A stretch of 38,479 nt of DNA from an uncultured Eggerthellaceae bacterium (GCA_910577495.1 CAJTML010000008.1:1-38479), one strand, 5' to 3'. Shown: positions 17,600 to 26,458, numbered from the stretch's first letter. The notes: generated by a model not told the origin, from the letters alone. Translations and numbers: made by a program.

Positions 17600-18799
17600 A
17601 TGAAAACTGCAATCTTTGTTGGAGCCGGTGCCGAAATTAGTTTGGGATTCTCTGCAGGCCAAGAATATACGGTGAATACCTTTTACACGAAAAAGCCTGC
17701 TTTGTACGCAGCACTAAAAGAGTTTTATGAAAGCAAATTAAAAAAAGAGACGTTGCCTGCAGCATATTCTTCGCAATTCTTATTTGACAAAAACGGGAGA
17801 CTCTTTACTGCCTTACTCGATAATCTATTTAACTATTTACCCGCAGAATTAGAGAACATTACTGGTGTTAGTTTCGATGGAAGAAATGTGAACGATATTG
17901 AATCACAAAAGAAGGAAGCTATATTCGAACGATTTATTGTTGAAACGGAATTCGGGCAGCGCGATCAAGCGGTCATGCAGTATTTAACAGCTACGGTTCC
18001 AGACGCTCATTACGGTATCTTGGAGACGTATTTTTCATCTCTACTTAATCCAAGAGCGCATAGCGGTCACTTTTGGAAACTAATCAATTTTTACTGGAGT
18101 GCTTTCTTTGAGATTCTAAAACCTTTAATGAGAGAAAAGGAAATTGAAGATGCGAGACTGTATAGCCATGTGTTGCACCATCTTCTAGAGACGCTCGAGT
18201 TTGTGCATTCTGAAGATGAGGTTAAAAAAAATATTAAGCATCCGGATTCTTACTATTACGAGTTTCCTCAAGCCTTCGATTATGTATTAACGACAAACTA
18301 TACCCCTTTTGCTAAAGTCCTCTCCAAAGAAGAATCAAATGCAATTTATCTAGCTGGATCATTGCGAGAGTTCGAAAATGCTTCCTCATTGGATGTTTTT
18401 GACGCAATCGAGAATTCTCGGATGTTAGAAGAAGATGTAGTCTTTCCGTTTATGATGGCGCAATCGCCCGTCAAGCCTATCATCTCGCAGAAACAGTTGC
18501 AGCAATATTCATCCGCGATAACTGCCTTGGAAGATATTGATGTTCTTTGTGTATTGGGGTACTCGTTTACCGATAACGATGCTCATATTGCCTCACTAAT
18601 TCGTGGGTTTCTTAAAAGCAGAAGCAATAAGAGGTTGATATATTTCAAACTTGGCGAAGGCTCGAGTCGTAATGTTGCCCAGAGGTTGCGTTTCGATTGT
18701 GATTCTGACGAGGCTCAGCGAATAGACGTGGCTTCTATTGGCAAAGAAGACCAAGCGAAATCGGTACGTATGGAACTGGTGAAGCGAGGAATAATCTAA
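17600..18799 (+). CDS. SIR2-like protein inserted between the two pglX parts
   Basis: This 399-aa protein has a SIR2-type layout: an N-terminal glycine loop AIFVGAGAEISLGFSAG (G8-G10), TTNYTPF (231-237), YLAGSL (250-255), FPFMMAQSPVKPIIS and GYSFTDND (320-327) for the nucleotide site. Defence SIR2 proteins usually degrade NAD+ on phage sensing. The place where the catalytic His-Gly of SIR2 usually sits reads Ala252-Gly253-Ser254 by my alignment, so NADase activity is uncertain. The gene starts 13 nt after the first pglX part, on the same strand. It is AT-rich, unlike the brx genes, which suggests separate origin. No membrane segments are seen. Confidence 0.72.
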   Translation: MKTAIFVGAGAEISLGFSAGQEYTVNTFYTKKPALYAALKEFYESKLKKETLPAAYSSQFLFDKNGRLFTALLDNLFNYLPAELENITGVSFDGRNVNDIESQKKEAIFERFIVETEFGQRDQAVMQYLTATVPDAHYGILETYFSSLLNPRAHSGHFWKLINFYWSAFFEILKPLMREKEIEDARLYSHVLHHLLETLEFVHSEDEVKKNIKHPDSYYYEFPQAFDYVLTTNYTPFAKVLSKEESNAIYLAGSLREFENASSLDVFDAIENSRMLEEDVVFPFMMAQSPVKPIISQKQLQQYSSAITALEDIDVLCVLGYSFTDNDAHIASLIRGFLKSRSNKRLIYFKLGEGSSRNVAQRLRFDCDSDEAQRIDVASIGKEDQAKSVRMELVKRGII

Positions 18800-18985
18800 T
18801 GCATTGTTTGATGAGAGCGCTGGGTGCTTTTATGAGCCAAGCAGGTTCGACTTTGGGGAATTATCGGTCAGCCAATAACGCCGACACTGCGGTGCGTTCT
18901 CTTTATGCTTGTAGTCACGCTTGCTACAATGTGGCCAGCGGGCGCCCGTGTTTGGTGATGCAGGCAACGCCGTTTTATTTCTTGG

Positions 18986-19019
18986 GTGACCGCAGGCCTC
19001 AACTAGCGCCTGCGGTCAC
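18986..19019 (-). terminator. perfect hairpin at the end of the 41-codon ORF
   Basis: GTGACCGCAGGC (18986-18997) and GCCTGCGGTCAC (19008-19019) form a 12-bp stem with a 10-nt loop. The stop codon of the minus-strand ORF lies in the loop. There is no clear T-tract on either strand, so it may work as an mRNA stabiliser or antisense-target structure rather than a classical terminator. Confidence 0.6.
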
Positions 19020-19128
19020 GTTGCGTTTTGGGGCGCTTACCCCATGTTGTGGACACGGCCTTGACTATCGCTGTCGCCAACCCCACCACCGCGGTGGCAA
19101 TCGCAACAAACTGAATAGCCAATTCCAT
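19003..19128 (-). CDS. 41-aa hydrophobic peptide, type I toxin-like
   Basis: On the minus strand an optimal ribosome-binding site TAAGGAGGTG lies 8 nt before ATG at 19128. The ORF begins MELAIQFVAIATAVVGLATA, followed by IVKAVSTTWG, and ends in the basic tail KRPKTQRDRRR. One hydrophobic helix plus a charged tail, about 40 residues, with the stop inside a strong hairpin, is the typical build of Fst/TxpA/holin-like type I toxins. It lies opposite to the BREX operon, between the two parts of pglX. An antisense RNA would be expected from the plus strand; I see only a possible TACAAT at 18925-18930. No homologue is known to me, so the call rests on architecture. Confidence 0.55.
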   Translation of the reverse strand: MELAIQFVAIATAVVGLATAIVKAVSTTWGKRPKTQRDRRR

Positions 19129-19268
19129 GGGCAAATCACCTCCTTACAGAAAAGAAGGTGCTGTCAACACGCGGATCATACTCCGCTGACCAGTCTTTGC
19201 TACAACGTTAAAACAAGAATAAATGTTCCCTATTCTAGTAATTCTTTCAATGGCAGGAGGGCTGCTTA

Positions 19269-20228
19269 ATGGCAACACGGATTGCTGATAAATACGAGGC
19301 TTGGAAGGCTGAAGCCAACGCGCGTTTCGACCAGCTGAAAGCCAACGAAGAAGAACTCAACCGCATCTTCGCTGAGATTTATGACATGGTGGGAGAAGTG
19401 CCTATTGAGGTGGAAGACAAGTATGTCTCCGTTGCGCGCATCTTCGATACTGCCGATGAGATCCCCGAATCATTTAAAGGAAACAAGTATGTGCGAACCC
19501 GCCGTGACGAAATCGTCTCGCTCATCAGCTATGCCGTGGGTTGTATGTTTGGGCGCTACTCGCTTGATAAAGATGGTCTGGTTCTGGCCAACCAGGGAGA
19601 CACGCTTGCTACGTATTTAGAGCAAATTCCCGAACCCAGCTACATGCCTGACGAGGATAACGTGCTGCCCATTACTGATGGTGAGTATTTTGAAGACGAC
19701 ATTGTCGGTATGTTGGTTAACTGGGTTCGCGTGACGTATGGGGAAGAAACGCTTGAGGAAAACCTTCGTTATATGGCTGATGCATTGGGTGGCACCGGAA
19801 CAGCGCGCCAGGTTATTCGCGATTACTTCTTAAAAGAGTTCTTTAACGATCATTGCCAGACGTACAAAAAGCGTCCGATTTATTGGCTGTTTGATTCAGG
19901 CAAGAAAAATGGCTTCAAGGCATTGGTGTATATGCACCGATATCAGCCTGATTTGTTGGCCAGATTGCGTACTGACTATGTGCATGAGCAGCAGGAACGG
20001 TATCGCACGCAGCTTTCGCACTTAGAAGAGGCAGAGCGTGAGGCGCAGGGTGCTGAGAAAACACGCATCATCAAGCAGCAAAAGAAGCTCAACGAGCAAC
20101 TGGATGAGACGGTGGCCTTTGAGGAGAAGGTTCACCATCTGGCTGATCAGATGATTGAGATTGATCTGGACGATGGCGTGAAAGTGAACTATGCGAAATT
20201 CCAGGATGTACTGGCCAAGATTAAGTAG
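19269..20228 (+). CDS. pglX: BREX PglX, C-terminal part (split gene)
   Basis: This 319-aa protein matches the end of type 1 PglX: IADKYEAWKAEANARFDQLK, ANEEELNRIFAEIYDM, ISYAVGCMFGRYSLDKDGL, PIYWLFDSGKKNGFKALVYM, HRYQPDLLARLRTDYVHEQQ and the closing coiled coil. It has its own start (ATG 19269) and ribosome-binding site (GGCAGGAGG). It picks up where the 853-aa part stops, so the split is at a domain junction and both halves are likely translated and may assemble. It contains no methyltransferase motif. pglZ starts 8 nt after it. Base composition is like brxC and pglZ, unlike the preceding AT-rich stretch. Confidence 0.9.
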   Translation: MATRIADKYEAWKAEANARFDQLKANEEELNRIFAEIYDMVGEVPIEVEDKYVSVARIFDTADEIPESFKGNKYVRTRRDEIVSLISYAVGCMFGRYSLDKDGLVLANQGDTLATYLEQIPEPSYMPDEDNVLPITDGEYFEDDIVGMLVNWVRVTYGEETLEENLRYMADALGGTGTARQVIRDYFLKEFFNDHCQTYKKRPIYWLFDSGKKNGFKALVYMHRYQPDLLARLRTDYVHEQQERYRTQLSHLEEAEREAQGAEKTRIIKQQKKLNEQLDETVAFEEKVHHLADQMIEIDLDDGVKVNYAKFQDVLAKIK

Positions 20229-20236
20229 GGATTGAT

Positions 20237-22882
20237 GTGGCTACAACCGATATCAAAGAGCAGTTTTTGGGGCGTTTCGCCAAACCGTTGAGTGGGGCGG
20301 CGCGTAGGCGCATTGTGATTTGGCATGATGCAGATGCGGAATTTGCCGAAGCGTTTGATGAGCTCATTGCTGCTGCACAGACCAACGAGGTTGCACCTGA
20401 TGGTCGACCGGTTCAATTTGTGAAGGCAGAAGACGGGTGCATGTTCGCCCTGAAAAAACGCATTGCGCGTGATGACACAGAAAGTGACTTCGCCATCTAT
20501 AGGCAGCGTCCCGCGGGAGACATCGCTGATGACTTGCTTGCCGATATTGAGCTGTATGCCGAACACTTCCAGGCAGATGGGTTGTCGCTTTTGGTGCAAG
20601 ACCTTGGTGCGGCTGACACGCGCGAAGTTCGCCGTGAGCTTGAGACGCTGCGCCCATATTTTGCTGCCAAAGACCGCGTGAAGCGCTTTGTAGATCTCAT
20701 GCCGCATGCGCAAAACGAACGCGACGTGCAGCTCGGCGTACTGGCGGCGGCTTTGGGCAAGGTGGAACCAACGGCGAATGCGGTTGTGCGTGCGTATTGC
20801 GTGTCGGGCCTGCAAGATGCGCACGATGATGCGTCGGACGCCACGGTCTCGCAGCTCAAACGCTATGGTGCGCTGGATGTGTTGATGAACTATGTTCGTG
20901 GCGTGACCGGGTTTGAGGGCGACGTAAGCGATGTGTATGCCCTGATGACACACGTGTTGCTCTCTGCGCTTTCGGCAGAAGTGCCAGCGGATGTGATGCG
21001 TGGGCTGGAGGGTCGGTATTCTGAGCAGCACAATGACTACTGCTTGGGTATTGTGCATGATTGGCAAAATGCTTCAGATGAGGATGTACGTGCATTGCTT
21101 GCTGACGTGACTGAGCAGGTTGAACAGGATCTTCGCCTGAATCAGCGGTTTGTTCAGGCATCACTTGACTCGCTTGCACAGGTTGATGTGTTTGCCAGCG
21201 TGAATCGCATCATCATTGAGACGCTTTCGCGGTCTTTGGCGCAAGGGGCAGACCGACGCGCTGAGGTAAAGGCGCTGGTTGGTGCACGTAGTGGCTTGGT
21301 CGGCTACGAGCACTTTAGCTGCTACTTTAACGCGCTGCTTGCTGCTGCCGAGATTTTGGATTTCGTGCGTGAGCACGTGCAGGGCTATCACGAGGCTCCG
21401 GCGAAGCGCGTGTGGGAGGCCTACACCGCTGACTGGTGGCACATGGATAGCGCCTACCGAAAGTTTTGCGAAGCATGGCAGAACTGCATTCGTGATGCGG
21501 ATGCGGATTTGGTTGACGTTATGCAAGGCGTTGCCGAGTGGGTTGACAACACTTATATCAACGGATTTTTGGTACCGGCGAACGAATGCTGGGTGGCCAC
21601 GGCGGAGGCAAACTGGTCTTCGCAAGGATACGTGGAAGGTGTGGCTTTGCAGCGTCGCTTCTTTGATGAGGTTGTGGTAAACGAGCTGGTGGGCGCTAAG
21701 CGCGTGGTTGTTATTGTGAGCGACGCGCTTCGCTATGAGGTTGCCAAAGAGTTGGAGCAAGAGCTGGAGCGCAGTCTTCGCGTGGAATGCAACTGTTCGG
21801 CGGTGCAGGGACAGTTCCCGTCGGTCACGCCTTTTGGCATGGCGGCGCTGTTGCCGAACAAGACGCTTAGTGTGGATGAGGAGTCACTTGCGGTGTTGGT
21901 GGATGGTGCGCCCACCAAAACGACCGCACAGCGCCAGGCAATCCTGCAAAAACGCAAGCCGAATAGTATTGCGCTTAAGGCCACCGACGTCTTCGCCATG
22001 AAAAGCGCTGAGCAAAAGGAAGTGGCGCGTGATGCTGAGGTGGTCTATGTGTACCACGACGTTATTGATGCTACAGGCGAGAGCAAAAGCACCGCTCATG
22101 ATGTGTTTGCTGCCTGCGAGCGCGCCATTGAAGACATACGCACGCTCACGAAGGTGGCCATCAATCAGTTCGGCGCGTCGCGCATTGTAGTGACGGCGGA
22201 TCACGGCTTTTTGTACACGCGCCAAGCCATGGGTGAGGCGGAAAAGGTTTCGTTTGCCGAAATTGAGGGGGAGGCGCGTGAACTGAAAGAGCGCTACGCC
22301 ATCATGAACGAATCTCCGCAAGATGACTTGCTGATCAAGATGAGCCTTGCTACAGAAGATGGATCTGAACTGGTCGGACTTGCGCCGCGTGGAATTGTTC
22401 GCCTCAAGCGTCCGGGCGGGGCAAGCCATTACGTGCACGGCGGTGTGAGCTTGGAAGAGCTGTGTGTGCCGGTACTGCGTATTCGCCACAGTGGATCGCG
22501 CGGCAAGACTGCAGAGGCTGCCGATGCTGAGATCCGCTTTTTGGATGCGAATAGGCGCGTGACGTCGCTGAGCTTCCGCGTGCGTTTCTATCAGCCAGAG
22601 CCCGTGAGTGGGAAAGTGCGGCCAGCAACCTATGAGCTGGTCATGGTTGATGCGGCAGGCAATCCCGTCAGCGATATGCGACGTGCGGTGGCTGATCGCG
22701 CTGATGCTGATGAGAGCGCGCGGGTCTTTGAGGTGCGCTTTGCGCTCAAAGAGGGACGCCCTTATACCTCAGCCGAGGCGTTTTATCTGCAGGCTCGCAA
22801 CGTGGAAACAGGAGCGCAGCTCTTCTCTGAGCGCTATGACATTGATATTGCGTTTGCTCCGGCATTTGATTTTGGATTCTAG
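20237..22882 (+). CDS. pglZ: BREX protein PglZ, alkaline-phosphatase superfamily
   Basis: This 881-aa protein starts at GTG. The PglZ core shows VVVIVSDALRYEVAKEL (Asp496) and VTADHGFLYTR (Asp655, His656), the metal-site motifs of the alkaline phosphatase fold. SVTPFGMAALLP lies between them. The N-terminal ~450 residues are helical and the C-terminal part is beta-rich (RHSGSRGKTAEAADAEIRFL onward). PglZ is the hallmark protein of BREX and pairs with PglX. Its length is normal for type 1. brxL follows after 9 nt with AGGAGG. Confidence 0.95.
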   Translation: MATTDIKEQFLGRFAKPLSGAARRRIVIWHDADAEFAEAFDELIAAAQTNEVAPDGRPVQFVKAEDGCMFALKKRIARDDTESDFAIYRQRPAGDIADDLLADIELYAEHFQADGLSLLVQDLGAADTREVRRELETLRPYFAAKDRVKRFVDLMPHAQNERDVQLGVLAAALGKVEPTANAVVRAYCVSGLQDAHDDASDATVSQLKRYGALDVLMNYVRGVTGFEGDVSDVYALMTHVLLSALSAEVPADVMRGLEGRYSEQHNDYCLGIVHDWQNASDEDVRALLADVTEQVEQDLRLNQRFVQASLDSLAQVDVFASVNRIIIETLSRSLAQGADRRAEVKALVGARSGLVGYEHFSCYFNALLAAAEILDFVREHVQGYHEAPAKRVWEAYTADWWHMDSAYRKFCEAWQNCIRDADADLVDVMQGVAEWVDNTYINGFLVPANECWVATAEANWSSQGYVEGVALQRRFFDEVVVNELVGAKRVVVIVSDALRYEVAKELEQELERSLRVECNCSAVQGQFPSVTPFGMAALLPNKTLSVDEESLAVLVDGAPTKTTAQRQAILQKRKPNSIALKATDVFAMKSAEQKEVARDAEVVYVYHDVIDATGESKSTAHDVFAACERAIEDIRTLTKVAINQFGASRIVVTADHGFLYTRQAMGEAEKVSFAEIEGEARELKERYAIMNESPQDDLLIKMSLATEDGSELVGLAPRGIVRLKRPGGASHYVHGGVSLEELCVPVLRIRHSGSRGKTAEAADAEIRFLDANRRVTSLSFRVRFYQPEPVSGKVRPATYELVMVDAAGNPVSDMRRAVADRADADESARVFEVRFALKEGRPYTSAEAFYLQARNVETGAQLFSERYDIDIAFAPAFDFGF

Positions 22883-22891
22883 GAGGACACG

Positions 22892-25090
22892 GTGGAAGAA
22901 GAATACGCAAACGACACACAAGAGGCGGCCGTAGTTTCTGACGTCGTTGAGAAGGTGGCCGCGTTCGACACGGAATTTCAAACCGACGAGTTGGACGAAT
23001 TGGTGCTTGACCACTTCTCCGGCAAGATTGTTCGCAAAGAGCTTACGGCGTTGATGAAGCGCGGGGCGAATGTGCCGACGTTTGTACTGGAGTACTTGCT
23101 GGGCATGTATTGCTCTACCGATGATGTGGCCACCATTGAGCAGGGGCTTGACCGAATTCGCAACATTTTGGTGAACAACTACGTGCGCCCTGAAGAGTCC
23201 GAGACCATTAAGTCAAAGATTCGCGAAATGGGTCAGTACACCATCATTGATAAGGTGTCGGCACATTTAGATGAGCGCAACGACGTGTATGTGGCGGGTT
23301 TCGCCAACTTAAACATTGAGCCGTTTGTGATGCCTGAGGAGTATGTGCGCAATTACACCAAGATTTTGCAAGGCGGCATTTGGTGCATCATGCGCATTGA
23401 GTACACGCGTCCGGTCACCGATGATGAGTACGACGACATCTTTGATGACCCGGCGCCCCAAAAAAGGAAAAGCAAGAAGCGCGGTCCACAAGACTCTCCG
23501 TTTAGCGTGATCTCGCTCAATCCTATCCAGATGCCCAATCTGAATCTGGAAGAGCTGCTTGATCAGCGGAGATATTTCACCACCGACCAGTGGGCGGGAC
23601 TGCTGCTGCGCTCTGCGGGATATGAGCCAAACGCTCTTTCGGAAAAGGAGCGCATGCATTTTATAGAGCGTATGGTGCCGCTCATTGAGCGCAACTACAA
23701 CTTGTGTGAGCTTGGTCCGCGCGGCACGGGTAAATCGCACATTTATAAGGAAGTGTCTCCTTATGCCATTTTGCTTTCGGGTGGTCAGACTACTACGGCA
23801 AATTTGTTTGGTCGCATGAATGCGCGCGGTTATGACCGCAGTGGCTTGGTGGGCAACTGGGATTGTGTGACGTTTGACGAGGTGGCGGGCATGCGCTTTA
23901 AGGATGCCAACGCCATTCAGATCATGAAGGACTACATGGCGTCGGGAAGCTACGCGCGCGGGCGTGACCAGATTAACGCCGATGCCTCCATTGTGCTTGA
24001 AGGTAACATCAACGACTCGGTGCAAAACGTGCTGAAGACCACGCATTTGTTCGACCCCTTCCCGCCGGAATTCAACAACGACTCGGCCTACTTCGACCGC
24101 ATTCATTACTACCTGCCCGGATGGGAAATCCCCAAGATGCGCAGCGACTTGCTGACGGATCACTACGGGCTGATCACGGACTGCTTGAGCGAGTTTTGCA
24201 AAGAGATGCGCAAGCGCGATTACACCCACTACATTGACCGCTACTTCCGGCTGAACGGGGACTTTAATAAGCGCGACGATATTGCGGTGCGCAAGACCTT
24301 CTCAGGTTTGGCAAAGCTTTTGCATCCCAATGGCGAGATGACCAAAGAGGATGTTCGCAAGATTTTGGAGTACGCCGTTGAGGGGCGGCGTCGCGTAAAA
24401 GAGCAGCTCAAGATCATGGCGGGCGTTGAGTTTATTGACGTGAACCTGGGCTTTATTGACCTGGAGACGCAGGAGAATATCGTGATCCGCGTGCCCGAGC
24501 AGTCAAACGACACGCTGGTGGGCGAAGGCGCGCTCTTGCCTGGCTTTGTATACGGCATCGGGCGGTCTTTGGGCACGGATGACTTCGCCGTGTATAAGCT
24601 GGAAAACCGCGCGGTTGCGGGCGAGCTTAAGCTGAATACGCAGGGGTTGGGCAACTCGCGTGCGGTGCGTGAGTCCATGGATGCGGCGTTTAAGTCGTTT
24701 GAGAACAACGGGCGCAAGGTGGCGCCGGGTATGCATATTGGTTCGAAGGATTACCTGCTGTTCCTCAATGACTTGCAGGCGAAAGGCCCCTCAGACGAAC
24801 TCTCGCTGGCGGAATTTGTGGGACTGTGTTCTGCGGCGGCCAACCGGCCGGTGCTCAGCTCGCTGGTGATTCCGGGCGTCATTCGCATGTCGGGCACGAT
24901 GGATGAGCTGCGCAGTCTTGAGGATATTATGCGTGTGGCAAAAAACGCTGGTGCTAAAAATATCTTGATGCCCCTGGGATGCATTAAGGAACTGATAAAT
25001 ATCTCGCCTGAAATTGTAGGTGCGGTGAACCCCATTTGGTACAAAGATGGCGACGCGGTTGAGGCAGCGCGCAAGGCGCTTGATCTGTAG
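22892..25090 (+). CDS. brxL: BREX protein BrxL, AAA+ ATPase with Lon-like C-terminus
   Basis: This 732-aa protein starts at GTG. It has an N-terminal helical domain and an AAA+ domain with Walker A GPRGTGKSH (275-283), VTFDEVAGMRF as Walker B (Asp329) and NDSVQNVLKTTHLFDPFPPE. The C-terminal Lon-like domain includes KGPSDELSLAEFVGLCSAAA and ILMPLGCIKELINI. BrxL forms DNA-bound oligomeric rings needed for phage restriction in type 1 BREX. The Lon Ser-Lys dyad is not clearly preserved: the place of the Lys in Lon's GGLKEK reads DELRSLED here, so protease activity is doubtful. The domain arrangement fits type 1 BREX. Confidence 0.95.
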   Translation: MEEEYANDTQEAAVVSDVVEKVAAFDTEFQTDELDELVLDHFSGKIVRKELTALMKRGANVPTFVLEYLLGMYCSTDDVATIEQGLDRIRNILVNNYVRPEESETIKSKIREMGQYTIIDKVSAHLDERNDVYVAGFANLNIEPFVMPEEYVRNYTKILQGGIWCIMRIEYTRPVTDDEYDDIFDDPAPQKRKSKKRGPQDSPFSVISLNPIQMPNLNLEELLDQRRYFTTDQWAGLLLRSAGYEPNALSEKERMHFIERMVPLIERNYNLCELGPRGTGKSHIYKEVSPYAILLSGGQTTTANLFGRMNARGYDRSGLVGNWDCVTFDEVAGMRFKDANAIQIMKDYMASGSYARGRDQINADASIVLEGNINDSVQNVLKTTHLFDPFPPEFNNDSAYFDRIHYYLPGWEIPKMRSDLLTDHYGLITDCLSEFCKEMRKRDYTHYIDRYFRLNGDFNKRDDIAVRKTFSGLAKLLHPNGEMTKEDVRKILEYAVEGRRRVKEQLKIMAGVEFIDVNLGFIDLETQENIVIRVPEQSNDTLVGEGALLPGFVYGIGRSLGTDDFAVYKLENRAVAGELKLNTQGLGNSRAVRESMDAAFKSFENNGRKVAPGMHIGSKDYLLFLNDLQAKGPSDELSLAEFVGLCSAAANRPVLSSLVIPGVIRMSGTMDELRSLEDIMRVAKNAGAKNILMPLGCIKELINISPEIVGAVNPIWYKDGDAVEAARKALDL

Positions 25091-25104
25091 GGGAGCGTGA
25101 GCAG

Positions 25105-26441
25105 GTGGAAGAGCACAACAGCTTAGCGGAAGCGTTAATTGAGCGAGATGCTGCACACGAGCTGCGCAGGAGGCTGCTGGTGTTGAGGATGCGCGTCGCC
25201 AGCGGATTCAAAAAGTGCAGGAGAAGTTTGAGAATTCGGCGCGCAACGACGTGTTGCACCGCGCGGATGAGGCGGCCTACCCAGTAGCGAGGCTGTATCG
25301 CGTAGGGGCAATGGCGTGCGCGCAGGCGCTCAAGGATGATGTGCGCATGCCGCGAACGATCAACTATCTTGAGCGCTATCAGGCGTTTTTGCGGATGCAA
25401 GATCGCTCGGTGATGCTCAAGCGGCTTGAACAAACTATTGATCTTGCAAGCACCATTTTGGATAACGTTCCCAAGCTGGATCCGGATGCGGCATGCCGGG
25501 AAGCGGCATGTGCGCTTCGCCAGGATCTACAGGTGACAGCTGAGGTGGAAGTGGTACCTGAGCTGGATGGGCTTGATCTGGAAGAGCTGGGGGCGGAGCA
25601 GCCGGGATTTAAGGGAGCCAAACCGGTGATTCGCTCATTGGATTCGGTGCTGCGCGCCACCTATAGTGAGAACGCGGGCGAGTTTTCGCAAAAGACGGAA
25701 CAAGAAGTTTCGCAAGAGGAATTTGAAGCGCTGTGCGACCGGCTCTATTCCAAGTTGGATAACGCCTACTACGCGTTTGTGGAAGAGCAGGCGGCGCAGG
25801 TGGTTGGCAAGCATATGGATCCGCAGGAGTTGCCGACGTATGCGGGTACGGTGTCGTTTGAGATGCGCTATGACGTGGGCGAGGTGCGGCTGCTGCTTGA
25901 GCAGGTTCAGAAGTCTTTCGCCACCTTTAAGCAGGTGGTTATGGATAACGGGCTGTTCGCGGCGTTCGTGAAAGAGTCAGCGTATGGGCAATGTAGCGGC
26001 TATAGGTATGGCTGGACGAGTGACTTTGGTGACGAGGTAGTGTGCGAGTATTTCGGTGCGAAGCCGCGCAACATCGTTACGCGTGCGCTGCCGAGCGCGG
26101 TAGAAGAAGACGATGGCGGCGACACGGTCTTGCGCGCAGTTGGGCGTATGCGCGAGTTTAACGCGAAGCCTTATTTTGGGATGCTGGATGATGACTTCAT
26201 TTACCATGTGGAGGCGTTTTGGTATGGGTTCCGCAAGCTCATGGAATTCGTAAACGACCTGGTTGATGTGAGTTTGGGCGACTACAACGACTATTTGATG
26301 CTGCTATTGGAGACGTTGCGCGATCAAGCGAAGCGCTTGGGCGCGCAGATGAACATGCTGCAGCTGACGCAGTGGGGACGAGCGTTTGAGGAGTTGGCGC
26401 GGCAGTTGGAGAAGCGCGCTGAGGCGGGCGCGGGCGTTTGA
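25105..26441 (+). pseudogene. BREX-linked protein of unknown function, apparent 1-nt frameshift
   Basis: A GTG at 25105 behind GGGGAGCG opens a frame (VEEHNSLAEALIERDAAHEL) that turns unnatural near 25170. The adjacent frame is open from 25143 and reads QEAAGVEDARRQRIQKVQEK, continuing without a break to TGA at 26441. Joining the two by a 1-nt deletion near 25165-25171 gives a ~445-aa, mostly helical protein. Alternatively translation starts at GTG 25215 (408 aa), but that codon has no ribosome-binding site. The C-terminal part has TVSFEMRYDVGEVRLLLEQV and FDFGDEVV-like acidic stretches; I recognise no family. It lies 14 nt after brxL and has the same composition, so it looks like part of the operon. 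Confidence 0.6.
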
Positions 26442-26458
26442 CAGAGGCAGGAGCTGAT

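Larger units (their letters stand above)
18800..19268 (+). other. gap between the SIR2-like gene and the second pglX part
   Basis: A plus-strand reading frame fills this gap (18799-19269) but shows no domain, no ribosome-binding site and unnatural composition. What stands out is on the minus strand: a 41-codon ORF with a strong ribosome-binding site, and a 12-bp perfect hairpin, both listed separately. The last 60 bp (19205-19260) are AT-rich and contain AGGAGG for the downstream pglX part. Confidence 0.6.

Noticed and set aside
17586..19268. Insertion sequence splitting pglX
   Set aside because: No transposase, terminal repeats or target duplication at the edges of the inserted stretch.
18799..19269. 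156-codon plus-strand ORF between the SIR2-like gene and the second pglX part
   Set aside because: No ribosome-binding site or domain, unnatural residue mix, and it overlaps a better-supported minus-strand ORF and hairpin.
15025..20228. Phase-variable pglX by site-specific inversion
   Set aside because: I found no recombinase gene, no second inverted pglX copy and no inverted repeats at the junctions.
25150..25200. Programmed -1 frameshift in the gene after brxL
   Set aside because: No slippery heptamer or downstream pseudoknot is evident; a 1-nt deletion or sequencing error is more likely.
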